From Acetobacter nitrogenifigens DSM 23921 = NBRC 105050 (GTDB lineage: Bacteria; Pseudomonadota; Alphaproteobacteria; Acetobacterales; Acetobacteraceae): a DNA stretch of 64,000 nucleotides. The notes under the pieces are model-generated. The model saw only the letters and a list, made by a program, of their open reading frames with translations, was not told the DNA's origin and searched no databases. The DNA is taken from positions 75,694 to 139,693 of the forward strand of contig NZ_KE386853.1 in NCBI RefSeq assembly GCF_000429165.1, given 5' to 3'. Every line of letters begins with the position of its first letter. Positions within the stretch are counted from its first letter, which is position 1. Below are positions 1 to 8,667 of the stretch, piece by piece. The position numbers were made by a program, and so were the translations under genes.

Positions 1-438
1 GACGCGCTCTGCACATCGCTGCAGATTCTGAACCACCTGCAGGACTGCAAAGAAGATTTGCGGACGCTGAAGCGCAGCTATCTGCCGCTCGATCTTCTGG
101 CGCGACATGGCCTCGACGCAGACGCGGTTCTCGCGGCGCGCATGTCGCCGGAATTGCGCGCGGTGTTCGACACGCTGCTCGACGAGGTGGATGCGCTCAA
201 CGAAAAGGCGGCCAGGCTGGTTTCGCTCGTGCACGACCGGCGGATGCGTATGTATTGCGGCGCGGTCGTCAATCTGGCTTTTCGTCTGGCCACGCGACTG
301 CGCGCGGGCGATCCGCTCGCCGAGCGGGTGGCGCCGGGCCGCGCCGATTTCGCCCGCGCCGCTCTTGCCGCCGCTGCCGCCTGTCGCGCAGCGGCGGGCC
401 GAAAGGGTGCCAGGGCCAGCTCCGCCGAAGGGACCGAC
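1..438 (+). CDS. hpnC: Squalene synthase HpnC, C-terminal part (cut by window edge)
   Basis: This is the C-terminal part of an isoprenoid-synthase-fold protein acting in squalene formation. HpnC is known to convert hydroxysqualene (made by HpnD and HpnE partners from farnesyl diphosphate) within the HpnCDE route. The frame is open from base 1. It begins with the second Asp-rich helix typical of squalene/phytoene synthases (NHLQDCKEDL, about residues 11-20 of the visible part), followed by a helical tail ending in an Ala/Arg-rich stretch. No stop codon separates it from hpnD: the frame runs straight through the ATG at 439, so the natural product may be a HpnC-HpnD fusion. A GAAGGG ribosome-binding site before 439 argues that HpnD is also started separately. 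The N-terminal half lies outside the window. Confidence 0.8.
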
Positions 439-1344
439 ATGAACGCAGCGAAGATGGCGCAGCCGCTTGGCTGCGGAGTGGGAGACCTCGCGCGGGTTGA
501 AGGCATTGTGCTGCAGGCGGGCACGTCTTTTGCCGCGGGCATGCGCGTGCTTCCGGAAGAGCGACGCTTCGGCATGTACGCGGTCTACGCGTTCTGCCGC
601 ATCGTCGACGACATTGCGGACGGCGACGCCGCTCCGTCCCGCCCGGGAGCGGAGGGCGAAGCCGATCGGGTCGCGCAACTCGACGCGTGGAGGGCGCGCG
701 TTGCGCGTCTGTTCGCGGAGCCTGAGGCTGGTGCGGCGGAAGACTCGCTGGACCGCGTGCTGCGCGCCACTATCCGGCGTTTCGATCTGCGGCAGGCCGA
801 TTTTGAAGCGATCATCGACGGCATGGCGATGGACGCGTGCGGCCCGGTCGTGGCGCCAGACGAAGCGACCCTCGATCAGTATTGCGACCGTGTAGCGTCG
901 GCCGTCGGCCGTCTGTCCGTCCGCGTGTTCGGAGATACGTCCGAGATGGCGGACAAGGTCGCGTTCCATCTGGGGCGCGCGCTGCAGTTGACCAACATCC
1001 TGCGCGACATCGAGGAAGACGCCCGTCTGGGCCGACTTTATCTGCCGCGTGAATTGCTGACCCGCTACGACGTGCCGCTGGAGCCGCGCAAGGCGCTGAC
1101 GGCTCCGGGGCTCGCGGGCGTCGCGACAGTTCTTGCCGTCCGCGCAGACGATCATTTCCGTCAGGCTTTCGCCGCGATGGCGCAGTGTGACCGTCGCGCC
1201 ATGATCCCCGCTCGAATGATGGGCGGCTCGTATGCCGCGATTCTCAAGGCGCTGCGTCAGCGGGGGTGGGCGGACATCGCGCGGCCCGTCCGGGTCGGCA
1301 AGTTCCGCAAGATCGCCAGCGTGGCGCGCGCGTTCGTCGCCTGA
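439..1344 (+). CDS. hpnD: Presqualene diphosphate synthase HpnD
   Basis: The 301-residue protein condenses two farnesyl diphosphates to presqualene diphosphate, the first committed step of hopanoid synthesis. Both metal-binding Asp motifs of the trans-isoprenyl diphosphate synthase family are present: VDDIAD near residue 57 and DIEED at 190-194, in the context LTNILRDIEED. The ATG at 439 is chosen because GAAGGG lies 6-8 nt upstream and the N-terminal alignment of the family starts there. The upstream HpnC frame is the same and has no stop, so this may be the second half of a fused protein. hpnE follows 2 nt after the stop, which indicates one transcript. Confidence 0.93.
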   Translation: MNAAKMAQPLGCGVGDLARVEGIVLQAGTSFAAGMRVLPEERRFGMYAVYAFCRIVDDIADGDAAPSRPGAEGEADRVAQLDAWRARVARLFAEPEAGAAEDSLDRVLRATIRRFDLRQADFEAIIDGMAMDACGPVVAPDEATLDQYCDRVASAVGRLSVRVFGDTSEMADKVAFHLGRALQLTNILRDIEEDARLGRLYLPRELLTRYDVPLEPRKALTAPGLAGVATVLAVRADDHFRQAFAAMAQCDRRAMIPARMMGGSYAAILKALRQRGWADIARPVRVGKFRKIASVARAFVA

Positions 1345-1346
1345 CC

Positions 1347-2666
1347 ATGGCGCGTAGAGTTCACATTGTCGGCGGCGGTCTGGCCGGGCTGTCCGCCGCT
1401 GTCGAGATTGCGGGCAGCGGGCAGCATGTGATCGTGCACGAGGCCGGTCCCGCATGCGGCGGCCGCGCGAGATCCTACGAGGATCGCAAACTCGGACGAC
1501 GTATCGACAACGGCAATCATCTGCTGCTGACAGCGAATGAGGCCGTGTTCCGCTACCTCGGGCTCGTCGGCGCGCACGATACGCTGACGGGGCCGGACCG
1601 ACCGATTTTTCCGTTCGTCGATCTGGCGGAGACTGGGCGGTGGACCCTTGACCTGTCCATGGGACGCATTCCTTGGTGGACGCTCAGCCCCGAACGGCGC
1701 GTGCCGGGGATGCGGCTCAGCGAACTGGCCAGCCTCAACCGCCTGATGAAAGCGGGGCGGGAGCAGACGGTTGCCGAATGCCTGTCGCACGGAGCGTTCT
1801 CGCGGCGTCTGCTGGAGCCGTTCTCCATCGCGGCCCTGAATACGATGAGCGACGAGGCGAGCGCCGCCCTGCTGGGCTATGTGGTGCGTGAATCGTTGGC
1901 GAAGGGGGGGCGGGCCTGCCTGCCGCGTTTTCCAAAAATCGGCCTGTCAGAAAGTCTCGTCGATCCGGCGCTCGCGCATCTCGACGTGCTCAAGGCGGAG
2001 GTCAGAACCGGCAATCGCGTCACTGCGATTGACGTTGCCGATGGACGCGTGACCGCACTGCGTTTTCCAGATGATGTCATCGATGTCGGGGATGACGACG
2101 CGGTCATCCTCGCTGTTCCGGCTCAAGTGGCGTCTTCGCTGCTGCGCGACGTCGTGCCGGATTTCGACGCGCCGGACCGGTTCGAAAGCATTCTGAACGC
2201 GCATTTCCGACTGGACAGGTCTCCGGTAGCTCTGGGCTCGCTCGGCGAAGCCGGTTTCATCGGCGTGATCGGCGCGGTTACGGAGTGGGTGTTCCTCAAG
2301 AACGATATCGTGTCGGTGACGGTCAGCGCCGCCAACCGATACGCCGACCGGGATCCGGAGGAACTGACCGCAGTCATCTGGAACGAGGTGCGGCGCGCGT
2401 TGGACGCCATGCTCGAGATGCCGTTGCCGCTTCAGCCCGCCGGAACGCGTCTGGTCTGGGAGAAGCGCGCGACGTTCGCGGCGACGCCGGATCAACTGCG
2501 TCGCAGGCCCGAAGCGCGGACCTCTCTTGCAAATCTTGCGCTGGCCGGAGACTGGACGGCGACGCAATTGCCCGCCACGATTGACGGCGCCATTCGTTCC
2601 GGCGTCGCGGCAGTCAAGGCTCTTGGCCTGCGCGGGCCATATTCGGAGAGCAGCGCGAGGCGCTGA
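1347..2666 (+). CDS. hpnE: Hydroxysqualene dehydroxylase HpnE (FAD-dependent amine-oxidase-like)
   Basis: The 439-residue flavoprotein reduces hydroxysqualene to squalene in the HpnCDE pathway. The N-terminus carries the FAD-binding dinucleotide fold (VHIVGGGLAGLSAAVE, residues 5-20) followed by the GGRARS segment typical of phytoene-desaturase-like amine oxidases. The C-terminal end has the second FAD contact (LALAGDWTATQLPATIDGA). The start is the ATG at 1347, two bases after the hpnD stop. The frame is open further upstream, but that extension only shadows hpnD. Its place between hpnD and shc is the usual one. It is probably translationally coupled to hpnD. Confidence 0.94.
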   Translation: MARRVHIVGGGLAGLSAAVEIAGSGQHVIVHEAGPACGGRARSYEDRKLGRRIDNGNHLLLTANEAVFRYLGLVGAHDTLTGPDRPIFPFVDLAETGRWTLDLSMGRIPWWTLSPERRVPGMRLSELASLNRLMKAGREQTVAECLSHGAFSRRLLEPFSIAALNTMSDEASAALLGYVVRESLAKGGRACLPRFPKIGLSESLVDPALAHLDVLKAEVRTGNRVTAIDVADGRVTALRFPDDVIDVGDDDAVILAVPAQVASSLLRDVVPDFDAPDRFESILNAHFRLDRSPVALGSLGEAGFIGVIGAVTEWVFLKNDIVSVTVSAANRYADRDPEELTAVIWNEVRRALDAMLEMPLPLQPAGTRLVWEKRATFAATPDQLRRRPEARTSLANLALAGDWTATQLPATIDGAIRSGVAAVKALGLRGPYSESSARR

Positions 2667-2843
2667 TCGGTTCGGGTTTTACAGTCGTGCGTCGGCGCTG
2701 TTTCGCCCGCGCTGCGAGGGAATACGGGACGGCCCATGTGGCCGCCCGGAGGATTGATGTCCGGCGTCGAGCATCCCGTCCGTGAGCCCTGTCGGGCGAC
2801 GCGTGCGGGGGCAGTCGGATTCGAGGAGGGATGACTACAGATC

Positions 2844-4844
2844 ATGTTGGACGTCACGGATTCCGCTACCGATACACTGCCGACGGGCGTCGCGACGCCC
2901 GTCGCTCCGGTGTTGGACCCCGGTGAACTCGACCGACTGGTCAGGAACGCGCACGCCGCTCTCTCCAGCCGGCAGCGTGACGATGGCCACTGGGTGTTCG
3001 AGCTTGAATCGGATGCGACAATCCCGGCCGAATACGTGCTGCTGGAACACTTCCTTGATCGTATCGACGACGAACTTGAACAGAAAGTGGGCGTCTACCT
3101 GCGTCGTATTCAGGGCGTGCATGGCGGTTGGCCGCTTTATCACGATGGCGACTTCAACATTTCCGCCACTGTGAAGGCGTACTTCGCGCTGAAATGTATT
3201 GGCGACGACATCGACGCGCCGCATATGCGGCGCGCACGAGAAGCTATCCTTGCTAACGGCGGGGCGGAGCGCACCAACGTGTTTACGCGCTTTCAGCTCG
3301 CGCTTTTCGGGGAAGTGCCATGGCGTGCGATGCCGGTCATGCCGGTCGAACTGATGCTGCTGCCCCGTTCGGCGTTCTTTTCCGTGTGGAACATGTCGTA
3401 CTGGTCGCGCACGGTCATCGCGCCGTTGCTGGTGCTCGCCGCGCTGAAGCCGGTGGCGCTCAATCCTCGCAGCGTGCATGTGCGAGAGCTTTTCGTGACC
3501 CCGCCCGAAAAGGTGAAGGACTGGATACGTGGGCCCTATCGCTCGACGTGGGGCAGGGCGTTCACCATGCTCGACAAGGTGCTGCGCCCGGCGACGAAGC
3601 TGATTCCGGCTTCGACCCATCGGCGTGCGCTCGATGCGGCAGTGCGGTTTATCGAGCCGCGTCTGAACGGACGTGACGGACTGGGCGCGATTTATCCGGC
3701 CATGGCGAATTCCGTGATGATGTACCGAGCGCTGGGCGTGCCCGACAGCGACCCGCGCGCCAGCACCGCCTGGGAATCCGTCCGGGCGCTGGCGATCGAT
3801 CATGGCGACGAGATTTACTTTCAGCCCTGCGTTTCCCCGATCTGGGACACAGGGCTGGCCGGTCATGCGCTGATTGAGGCTGCGTCTGGTCAACAGGGCG
3901 TGGAGCCGGAGAAGACGAAGGCGGATCTCTCCAGGGCGGGAGAGTGGCTGCGGTCCAAGCAGATTCTCGACGTGAAGGGCGACTGGGCGATCAACCGTCC
4001 CGATTTGCCGCCCGGCGGCTGGGCGTTCCAGTACGGCAACGACTACTACCCGGACGTCGACGATACGGCGGTCGTCGGCATGCTGCTGCACCGAGAAGGC
4101 GACCCGGCGAGCGCCGAGGCGATCGAGCGCGCGCGCCAGTGGATCATCGGCATGCAGAGCAGCAACGGCGGCTGGGGCGCGTTCGACGTCGACAACAACA
4201 AGGAACTGCTGAACCATATTCCGTTTTCGGATCATGGAGCGTTGCTTGATCCGCCGACGGTCGATGTGGCGGCGCGCTGCATCTCTTTCTTGGCGCAGCT
4301 CAAAAACCCCGAAGACAGGCCCGTCATCGAACGTGGGCTGGAATATCTGCGTCGGGAGCAGGAAAAGGACGGCTCCTGGTTCGGGCGCTGGGGCACGAAC
4401 TATATTTACGGCACATGGTCGGCCCTGTGCGCCTTCAACATAGCTGGCGTCTCGCACGACGATCCGGCGGTGGCGCGCGCGGTGGAGTGGCTGCGCTCCG
4501 TTCAGCGTCCGGATGGCGGCTGGGGCGAGGGGTGTGAGAGTTACGAAGACGGCCCGCGCGGCGCGTACAAGGAGAGCCTTCCGTCGCAGACGGCCTGGGC
4601 GGTTTTGGGGCTGATGGCGGTCGGCCGAAGGGATGATCCTGCGACGGCGCGCGGCGTGGCGTGGCTGGCCAGCCATCAGGACGCAAATGGCGAATGGCGG
4701 GAGCAGCCGTATAACGCCGTCGGCTTCCCGCGCGTGTTCTACCTCCGTTACCATGGTTACAGGATGTTCTTCCCTCTTCTGGCGCTGTCGCGTTATCGCA
4801 ACCTGGAAAACAGCAACTCACGGCAGGTCGCCTTTGGCTTCTGA
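2844..4844 (+). CDS. shc: Squalene-hopene cyclase
   Basis: The 666-residue membrane-associated cyclase turns squalene into hopene and hopanol. The protonating motif DVDDTA is intact at residues 404-409. Several QW repeats (patterns like QxxxGxW, e.g. SSNGGWGAFDVD, RPDGGWGEGCESY, EKDGSWFGRWG) are spread over the second half, as expected for the alpha/alpha-barrel fold. Length matches the family (about 630-720). The start ATG at 2844 has an AGGAGG box at 2824-2829, which is a rather long 14 nt away. An ATG at 2831 is out of frame and too close to that box. The gene lies 177 nt after hpnE and overlaps hpnG, so it belongs to the hopanoid unit and may also have its own promoter in the gap. Confidence 0.97.
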   Translation: MLDVTDSATDTLPTGVATPVAPVLDPGELDRLVRNAHAALSSRQRDDGHWVFELESDATIPAEYVLLEHFLDRIDDELEQKVGVYLRRIQGVHGGWPLYHDGDFNISATVKAYFALKCIGDDIDAPHMRRAREAILANGGAERTNVFTRFQLALFGEVPWRAMPVMPVELMLLPRSAFFSVWNMSYWSRTVIAPLLVLAALKPVALNPRSVHVRELFVTPPEKVKDWIRGPYRSTWGRAFTMLDKVLRPATKLIPASTHRRALDAAVRFIEPRLNGRDGLGAIYPAMANSVMMYRALGVPDSDPRASTAWESVRALAIDHGDEIYFQPCVSPIWDTGLAGHALIEAASGQQGVEPEKTKADLSRAGEWLRSKQILDVKGDWAINRPDLPPGGWAFQYGNDYYPDVDDTAVVGMLLHREGDPASAEAIERARQWIIGMQSSNGGWGAFDVDNNKELLNHIPFSDHGALLDPPTVDVAARCISFLAQLKNPEDRPVIERGLEYLRREQEKDGSWFGRWGTNYIYGTWSALCAFNIAGVSHDDPAVARAVEWLRSVQRPDGGWGEGCESYEDGPRGAYKESLPSQTAWAVLGLMAVGRRDDPATARGVAWLASHQDANGEWREQPYNAVGFPRVFYLRYHGYRMFFPLLALSRYRNLENSNSRQVAFGF

Positions 4845-5547
4845 CGCCACGCCTGGCGGCTCGCTCGCCGCGATCGACGGGAATGTCGGGTTCCTTGTCG
4901 GCCTGAAAGCCGAAGCGGCCCTGTTGCGTCAGTTTTTTCCCGACGCGCCGATTGCGATCAGCGGCGCTACGCCGGACGGAGCGCGACGAGGGGTCGACAG
5001 GCTGGTCGCCGTGGGGGCGTCGGGGTTGGTGTCTTTTGGGCTCGCGGCCGGACTCGATCCTGCGCTGGCGCCCGGAAGCATTGTCATTCCCGACGCAGTT
5101 GCCGTGGACGGGCGGGTTGTTCCGTGTGACCCGAGGCTGAGACGCGCACTCGGGGCGAAGGATGGCGTGACTGTGGGCGGAGCCCTGCTGCACAGTGATA
5201 CGGTCGTTCTGACGGCGGAAGATAAGCAACGCCTGGGTCTTGAAAGCGGCTGTTGCGCTCTGGATATGGAAAGCGGTTTTGTCGCGCAGCGAGCGCGTGA
5301 GGCGCGTCTGCCGTTCGCCGTGTTGCGGGCGATCTGCGATTCCGCATCGCGCACGCTCCCGCCCGCGACGGCGTTCGCCCTCAGCCCCGAAGGAGGGGTG
5401 AAGGTTGGTGCGCTTTTGCAATCTCTGGCGCAGAAGCCGACGCAGATCGGTGGGCTCATAGCGATTGGTCTCGACGCGGGTCGAGCACGCAAGGCGATGG
5501 CGCATTTCCTGAAAATTAACCGGCCGCCCGTAATATCCTCGCGTTAA
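4834..5547 (+). CDS. hpnG: Adenosylhopane nucleosidase HpnG (nucleoside phosphorylase family)
   Basis: The protein has about 237 residues and belongs to the purine-nucleoside-phosphorylase/MTA-nucleosidase superfamily. In hopanoid clusters HpnG removes adenine from adenosylhopane to give ribosylhopane, on the way to bacteriohopanetetrol. Family marks are the segment LALDMES-like (CCALDMESGFVAQRA) that contacts the ribose, and the start FLVGLKAEAALL. No ATG or GTG fits. The TTG at 4834 is chosen because AGG lies 6 nt upstream, giving an 11-nt overlap with the end of shc. The longer open frame upstream only shadows shc. The radical-SAM partner gene hpnH, which is needed for adenosylhopane synthesis and often lies next to hpnG, is not found here. 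Confidence 0.88.
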   Translation: MASDATPGGSLAAIDGNVGFLVGLKAEAALLRQFFPDAPIAISGATPDGARRGVDRLVAVGASGLVSFGLAAGLDPALAPGSIVIPDAVAVDGRVVPCDPRLRRALGAKDGVTVGGALLHSDTVVLTAEDKQRLGLESGCCALDMESGFVAQRAREARLPFAVLRAICDSASRTLPPATAFALSPEGGVKVGALLQSLAQKPTQIGGLIAIGLDAGRARKAMAHFLKINRPPVISSR

Positions 5548-5839
5548 GTGTTGTGTAGCGTTTGGGGCGGCGCATTGTTGTCTGAGTGCCAGGGATGCGG
5601 CAGGATATGCTGTGAATTGAGCTGATCGGTTCCACCGGCGGCGAGGAGAGCGCTCCAGCACAAAAGAAGCGCTCGCCGCACGAGCGGACCAGGATTTTGT
5701 AATCGGAAGCGGTGAGCGCCACCCGCCTGCTCTCTAATTTTCGTAAGTTTTTTTACACGCCGGGTTTGAACGCTTCGAGGTCATTCACCTCGTCCGGGCG
5801 GCAATGCTCCGGTGGCAATGTTGACGACGAGGATATTCG

Positions 5840-8362
5840 ATGAATGCTCCCCTGGCGGCGACACCACGTGTCGCTCAATTCGCCGGTTACTTCGATAGTC
5901 TCGACGGGCGCGAATTGAGGGGGTGGGCGTGCAATCTTACGTCGCCACGCGAGCCTGTAAAACTGCACGTTCTGCTCGATGAGCAGGAAATAGGCACGGT
6001 CATCTGCGACCAGCTTCGTCAGGATGTTCAGGCCAGTATCGGCGTCATGACGCCGCGCCTGGGATTCGCGTTCACCTTGCCGGACTCTGTGGTCGACGGT
6101 CTCGAGCACCGGCTTGGCCTGCGTTTTCCTGATCGGTCGATCGTTCCGTCCCTGGCGGCGAATGACGGGCAGATACGGCACGAAGATATCGTTTTCATGC
6201 TCGCGCCACGGTTCAGGTTCGACTCGTTTGTTGATGGTTTCCGTGCCGGCGCACTGCGCGGCTGGGTTCAGCGCGTCGATCCTGCCTCCGGGGCGCGGCT
6301 AGGGGCGTGCGACGTGGCGATCCATATCGATGGAGCGCCGTTTAAGCAGGTCAGGGCGGATCGGTTCCGTGGCGATGTCGCTGCGGCTATCGGCGGCGAT
6401 CCAAATTGCGGGTTTGAGGTCGCGATTCCACGCAACCAGCGGCGCGCCGGGGCGCATCGCTTCAGCTTCCACGTCATTCCTGAAAATGTCGAATTGAGCG
6501 GGAGCCCGGTCGTAACCAGCGTGGTCGATGACCAACTGGAGGCACGGCTGCTTTTGTTGGGCGAAACCGTCGATCGTTTGCATCGCGAGATATCGGCGTT
6601 ACGTACCCAGATTGCGGATCTTACGCCGAAGGCGCGTCATACGCTTGGTGACTATGACGTCTGGGCGCGTGAGTATTTCGATTCGCTGCGCGCTCGCGTC
6701 GCGGAGCGTCGCGCGGCGTCTGGAGGCGGAGCTGACGGGCAGCCGTTGGTCAGCGTGATCTGTCCCACCTACAAGCCCGATATGGAGCACTTCATCGCGG
6801 CCGTAGAATCCGTGATCGCCCAGACCTGGACCAACTGGGAACTGATCGTTGTCGACGATGGCGGCAAGTCTCTTGAAGTCGCCGCGCGGCTGGCGGAATA
6901 TTGTCGCGCCGACCCTCGCATAAAATTGCTGCGCCTGCGCAAGAATGTCGGCATTGCCGGAGCCACGAACGCCGGGATAGCTGCGGCGAAAGGAAAATGG
7001 ATCGCGTTCTTCGATCACGACGATCTGCTCGTGGATGTCGCGCTTGAGAGAATGTTCCAGGCGGCTCATGGGCTTGAGGCAAAAATTATCTATTCTGATG
7101 AAGACAAGATAGATGATGCGGGCGTGTTTCAGGAACCGAATTTCAAGCCTGATTTTGATTATCGCTACCTTCTGGGGTGCAATTACATTTGTCATTTGAC
7201 TCTTGTGAGGGCCGATGTTTTGCGGGAGGCAGGCGATCTGCGCGCGCAATATGACGGCGCACAGGATCACGACCTCATGCTTCGGTTGACGGAAATCGTC
7301 CCGCGGGATGAGATTCTTCACGTTCCTGAAGTTCTTTATCACTGGCGCAAGACGCCGAATTCGACCGCAACGACGGTCGCCAACAAGCAATATGCGGTCA
7401 AGGCGGGCGTGCAGGCGGTCGCTGATCATCTGAAAAGAGTTGGTCACACGGCGGAGGTGAAAGCTCTCAATGACATCACGATTTATGATGTAAGGTGGTC
7501 CTTGCAGCGAACGCCGGACGTGACGATCATCATCCCGTTTAAGGACCAGATTGATACGACGCGCGAATGCGTCGCGCGATTGCTTGAGAACACCGATTAC
7601 AAGCATTTCAATATCGTGCTGGTCGATAATTGGTCCGCAACACAAGAAGCTGCGGACTTTTGTCAAGAAATCGTCCGCGACAAGCGCGTCAGCGTGATGC
7701 CAGTGCGGGAGGAATTCAATTATTCTCGCCTGAACAATCTGGCGGCTGCTAAAAGCCAGTCCGAATTTTTCTTTTTCATGAACAACGATCTGTTCATGCA
7801 TGATCCGCAATGGTTGCAGATTGTGCTCTCGGAAGCTCTGGCTGCCGATGATATCGGCGCTGTCGGTGGTAAATTCCTATACCCAAGCGGCGCAGTGCAA
7901 CATGTCGGCGTCGCCGTCGGGCCTAACGGGGTGGCGACGCATGTGCATCGCGGCCTTCCGGGAAACGATTACGGGTATATCGGCCGTGCAGTGTTGTCGC
8001 ATGAAACGACGGCAGTTACGGCGGCCGGAATGCTCGTGCGGGCTGAGGCGTTCCGCGAGGTCGATGGATTCGACGAAGTGAATCTGAAGGTCGCGTATAA
8101 CGACGTCGATTTTTGCCTCAAGCTGCGGGACGCCGGTTGGCGGATTATCCAGTGCAACGATTTCGTGGCGGTGCACCACGAAGGATTGTCGCGTGGCAGC
8201 GATGACCGGCCGGAACATGAGGCGCGTTTCCAGGAGGAAACACGACACATGCATGTGAAGTGGGGCGATAATCCGTTGTATCTTCGCGACCCAGCCTATT
8301 CGCCCCATTTCCGCCTTGAACAGAGCTACTACGACCTTGCTCGGCCAGGCGGCGCGGATTGA
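5840..8362 (+). CDS. Large glycosyltransferase: two N-terminal repeat domains plus two GT2 domains
   Basis: The 840-residue protein is probably cytoplasmic or membrane-peripheral and builds a surface polysaccharide; the sugar is unknown. Residues about 16-98 and 128-219 are two diverged copies of one domain (shared LRGW, a V-x-D strand, R-x-DV-x-A-x-IG and GF). A short coiled coil follows (about 235-275). GT2 domain 1 starts near 303 (VSVICPTYKPD) and has the metal motif DHDD near 391-395. GT2 domain 2 starts near 560 (VTIIIPFKDQ) with NND near 647 and the rhamnosyltransferase-like downstream segments. The start ATG has GAGG 8 nt upstream. The gene stands alone, with about 290 nt before and 305 nt after it. 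The domain layout is read from the sequence; the substrate is not. Confidence 0.9.
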   Translation: MNAPLAATPRVAQFAGYFDSLDGRELRGWACNLTSPREPVKLHVLLDEQEIGTVICDQLRQDVQASIGVMTPRLGFAFTLPDSVVDGLEHRLGLRFPDRSIVPSLAANDGQIRHEDIVFMLAPRFRFDSFVDGFRAGALRGWVQRVDPASGARLGACDVAIHIDGAPFKQVRADRFRGDVAAAIGGDPNCGFEVAIPRNQRRAGAHRFSFHVIPENVELSGSPVVTSVVDDQLEARLLLLGETVDRLHREISALRTQIADLTPKARHTLGDYDVWAREYFDSLRARVAERRAASGGGADGQPLVSVICPTYKPDMEHFIAAVESVIAQTWTNWELIVVDDGGKSLEVAARLAEYCRADPRIKLLRLRKNVGIAGATNAGIAAAKGKWIAFFDHDDLLVDVALERMFQAAHGLEAKIIYSDEDKIDDAGVFQEPNFKPDFDYRYLLGCNYICHLTLVRADVLREAGDLRAQYDGAQDHDLMLRLTEIVPRDEILHVPEVLYHWRKTPNSTATTVANKQYAVKAGVQAVADHLKRVGHTAEVKALNDITIYDVRWSLQRTPDVTIIIPFKDQIDTTRECVARLLENTDYKHFNIVLVDNWSATQEAADFCQEIVRDKRVSVMPVREEFNYSRLNNLAAAKSQSEFFFFMNNDLFMHDPQWLQIVLSEALAADDIGAVGGKFLYPSGAVQHVGVAVGPNGVATHVHRGLPGNDYGYIGRAVLSHETTAVTAAGMLVRAEAFREVDGFDEVNLKVAYNDVDFCLKLRDAGWRIIQCNDFVAVHHEGLSRGSDDRPEHEARFQEETRHMHVKWGDNPLYLRDPAYSPHFRLEQSYYDLARPGGAD

Positions 8363-8667
8363 TCTCGATCATGTTACGCAGGATTCGGTTGGCATAAGCT
8401 GACCGCGATAGGGTAGACTGTTTTCGCTTGGCGTTCCTTCATTGGTGTTAGTCTGGATTGTTGGCGTCTGGCGTCAACGCCTGGTGCGCCTCAGCAGGGC
8501 GTTAGTTTGACCACCACGCTCCAGACGGACGCGTTTCGCGAATATCCCCGTTCGCTCAAATGACGTTACTTCCTTCGGCGGCATCTTTTCTAAAGGGACC
8601 GGTCTGGGCCGGGGAGCTCCCCGAGTGACGTTTTTCAGCCAACGAAGACACGGCGAGGGAGAGAAAC
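8363..8667. other. Intergenic region before ackA
   Basis: There is no credible reading frame. The stretch holds the 3' flank of the glycosyltransferase and the leader of the ackA-xfp pair. Apart from the 14-bp palindrome at 8610-8623 and the ackA ribosome-binding site (GAGGGAGAG, just before 8668) I see no clear element. Confidence 0.6.
8610..8623. promoter_or_regulatory. Perfect 14-bp palindrome upstream of ackA (possible operator)
   Basis: CGGGGAGCTCCCCG is a perfect inverted repeat without a spacer, 45 nt before the ackA start. With no loop it suits a dimeric DNA-binding protein better than an RNA hairpin. No regulator is encoded nearby, so the role is inferred only from position and symmetry. 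Confidence 0.3.

Noticed and set aside
2831-2926. 31-codon leader frame ahead of and overlapping the shc start
   Set aside because: ATG 2831 lies only one base after the AGGAGG box, too close for initiation, and the peptide shows no attenuator pattern.
2835-4754. 639-codon open frame antisense to shc
   Set aside because: Arg/His-rich translation typical of antisense frames in G+C-rich DNA. The plus strand encodes a full squalene-hopene cyclase with all motifs.
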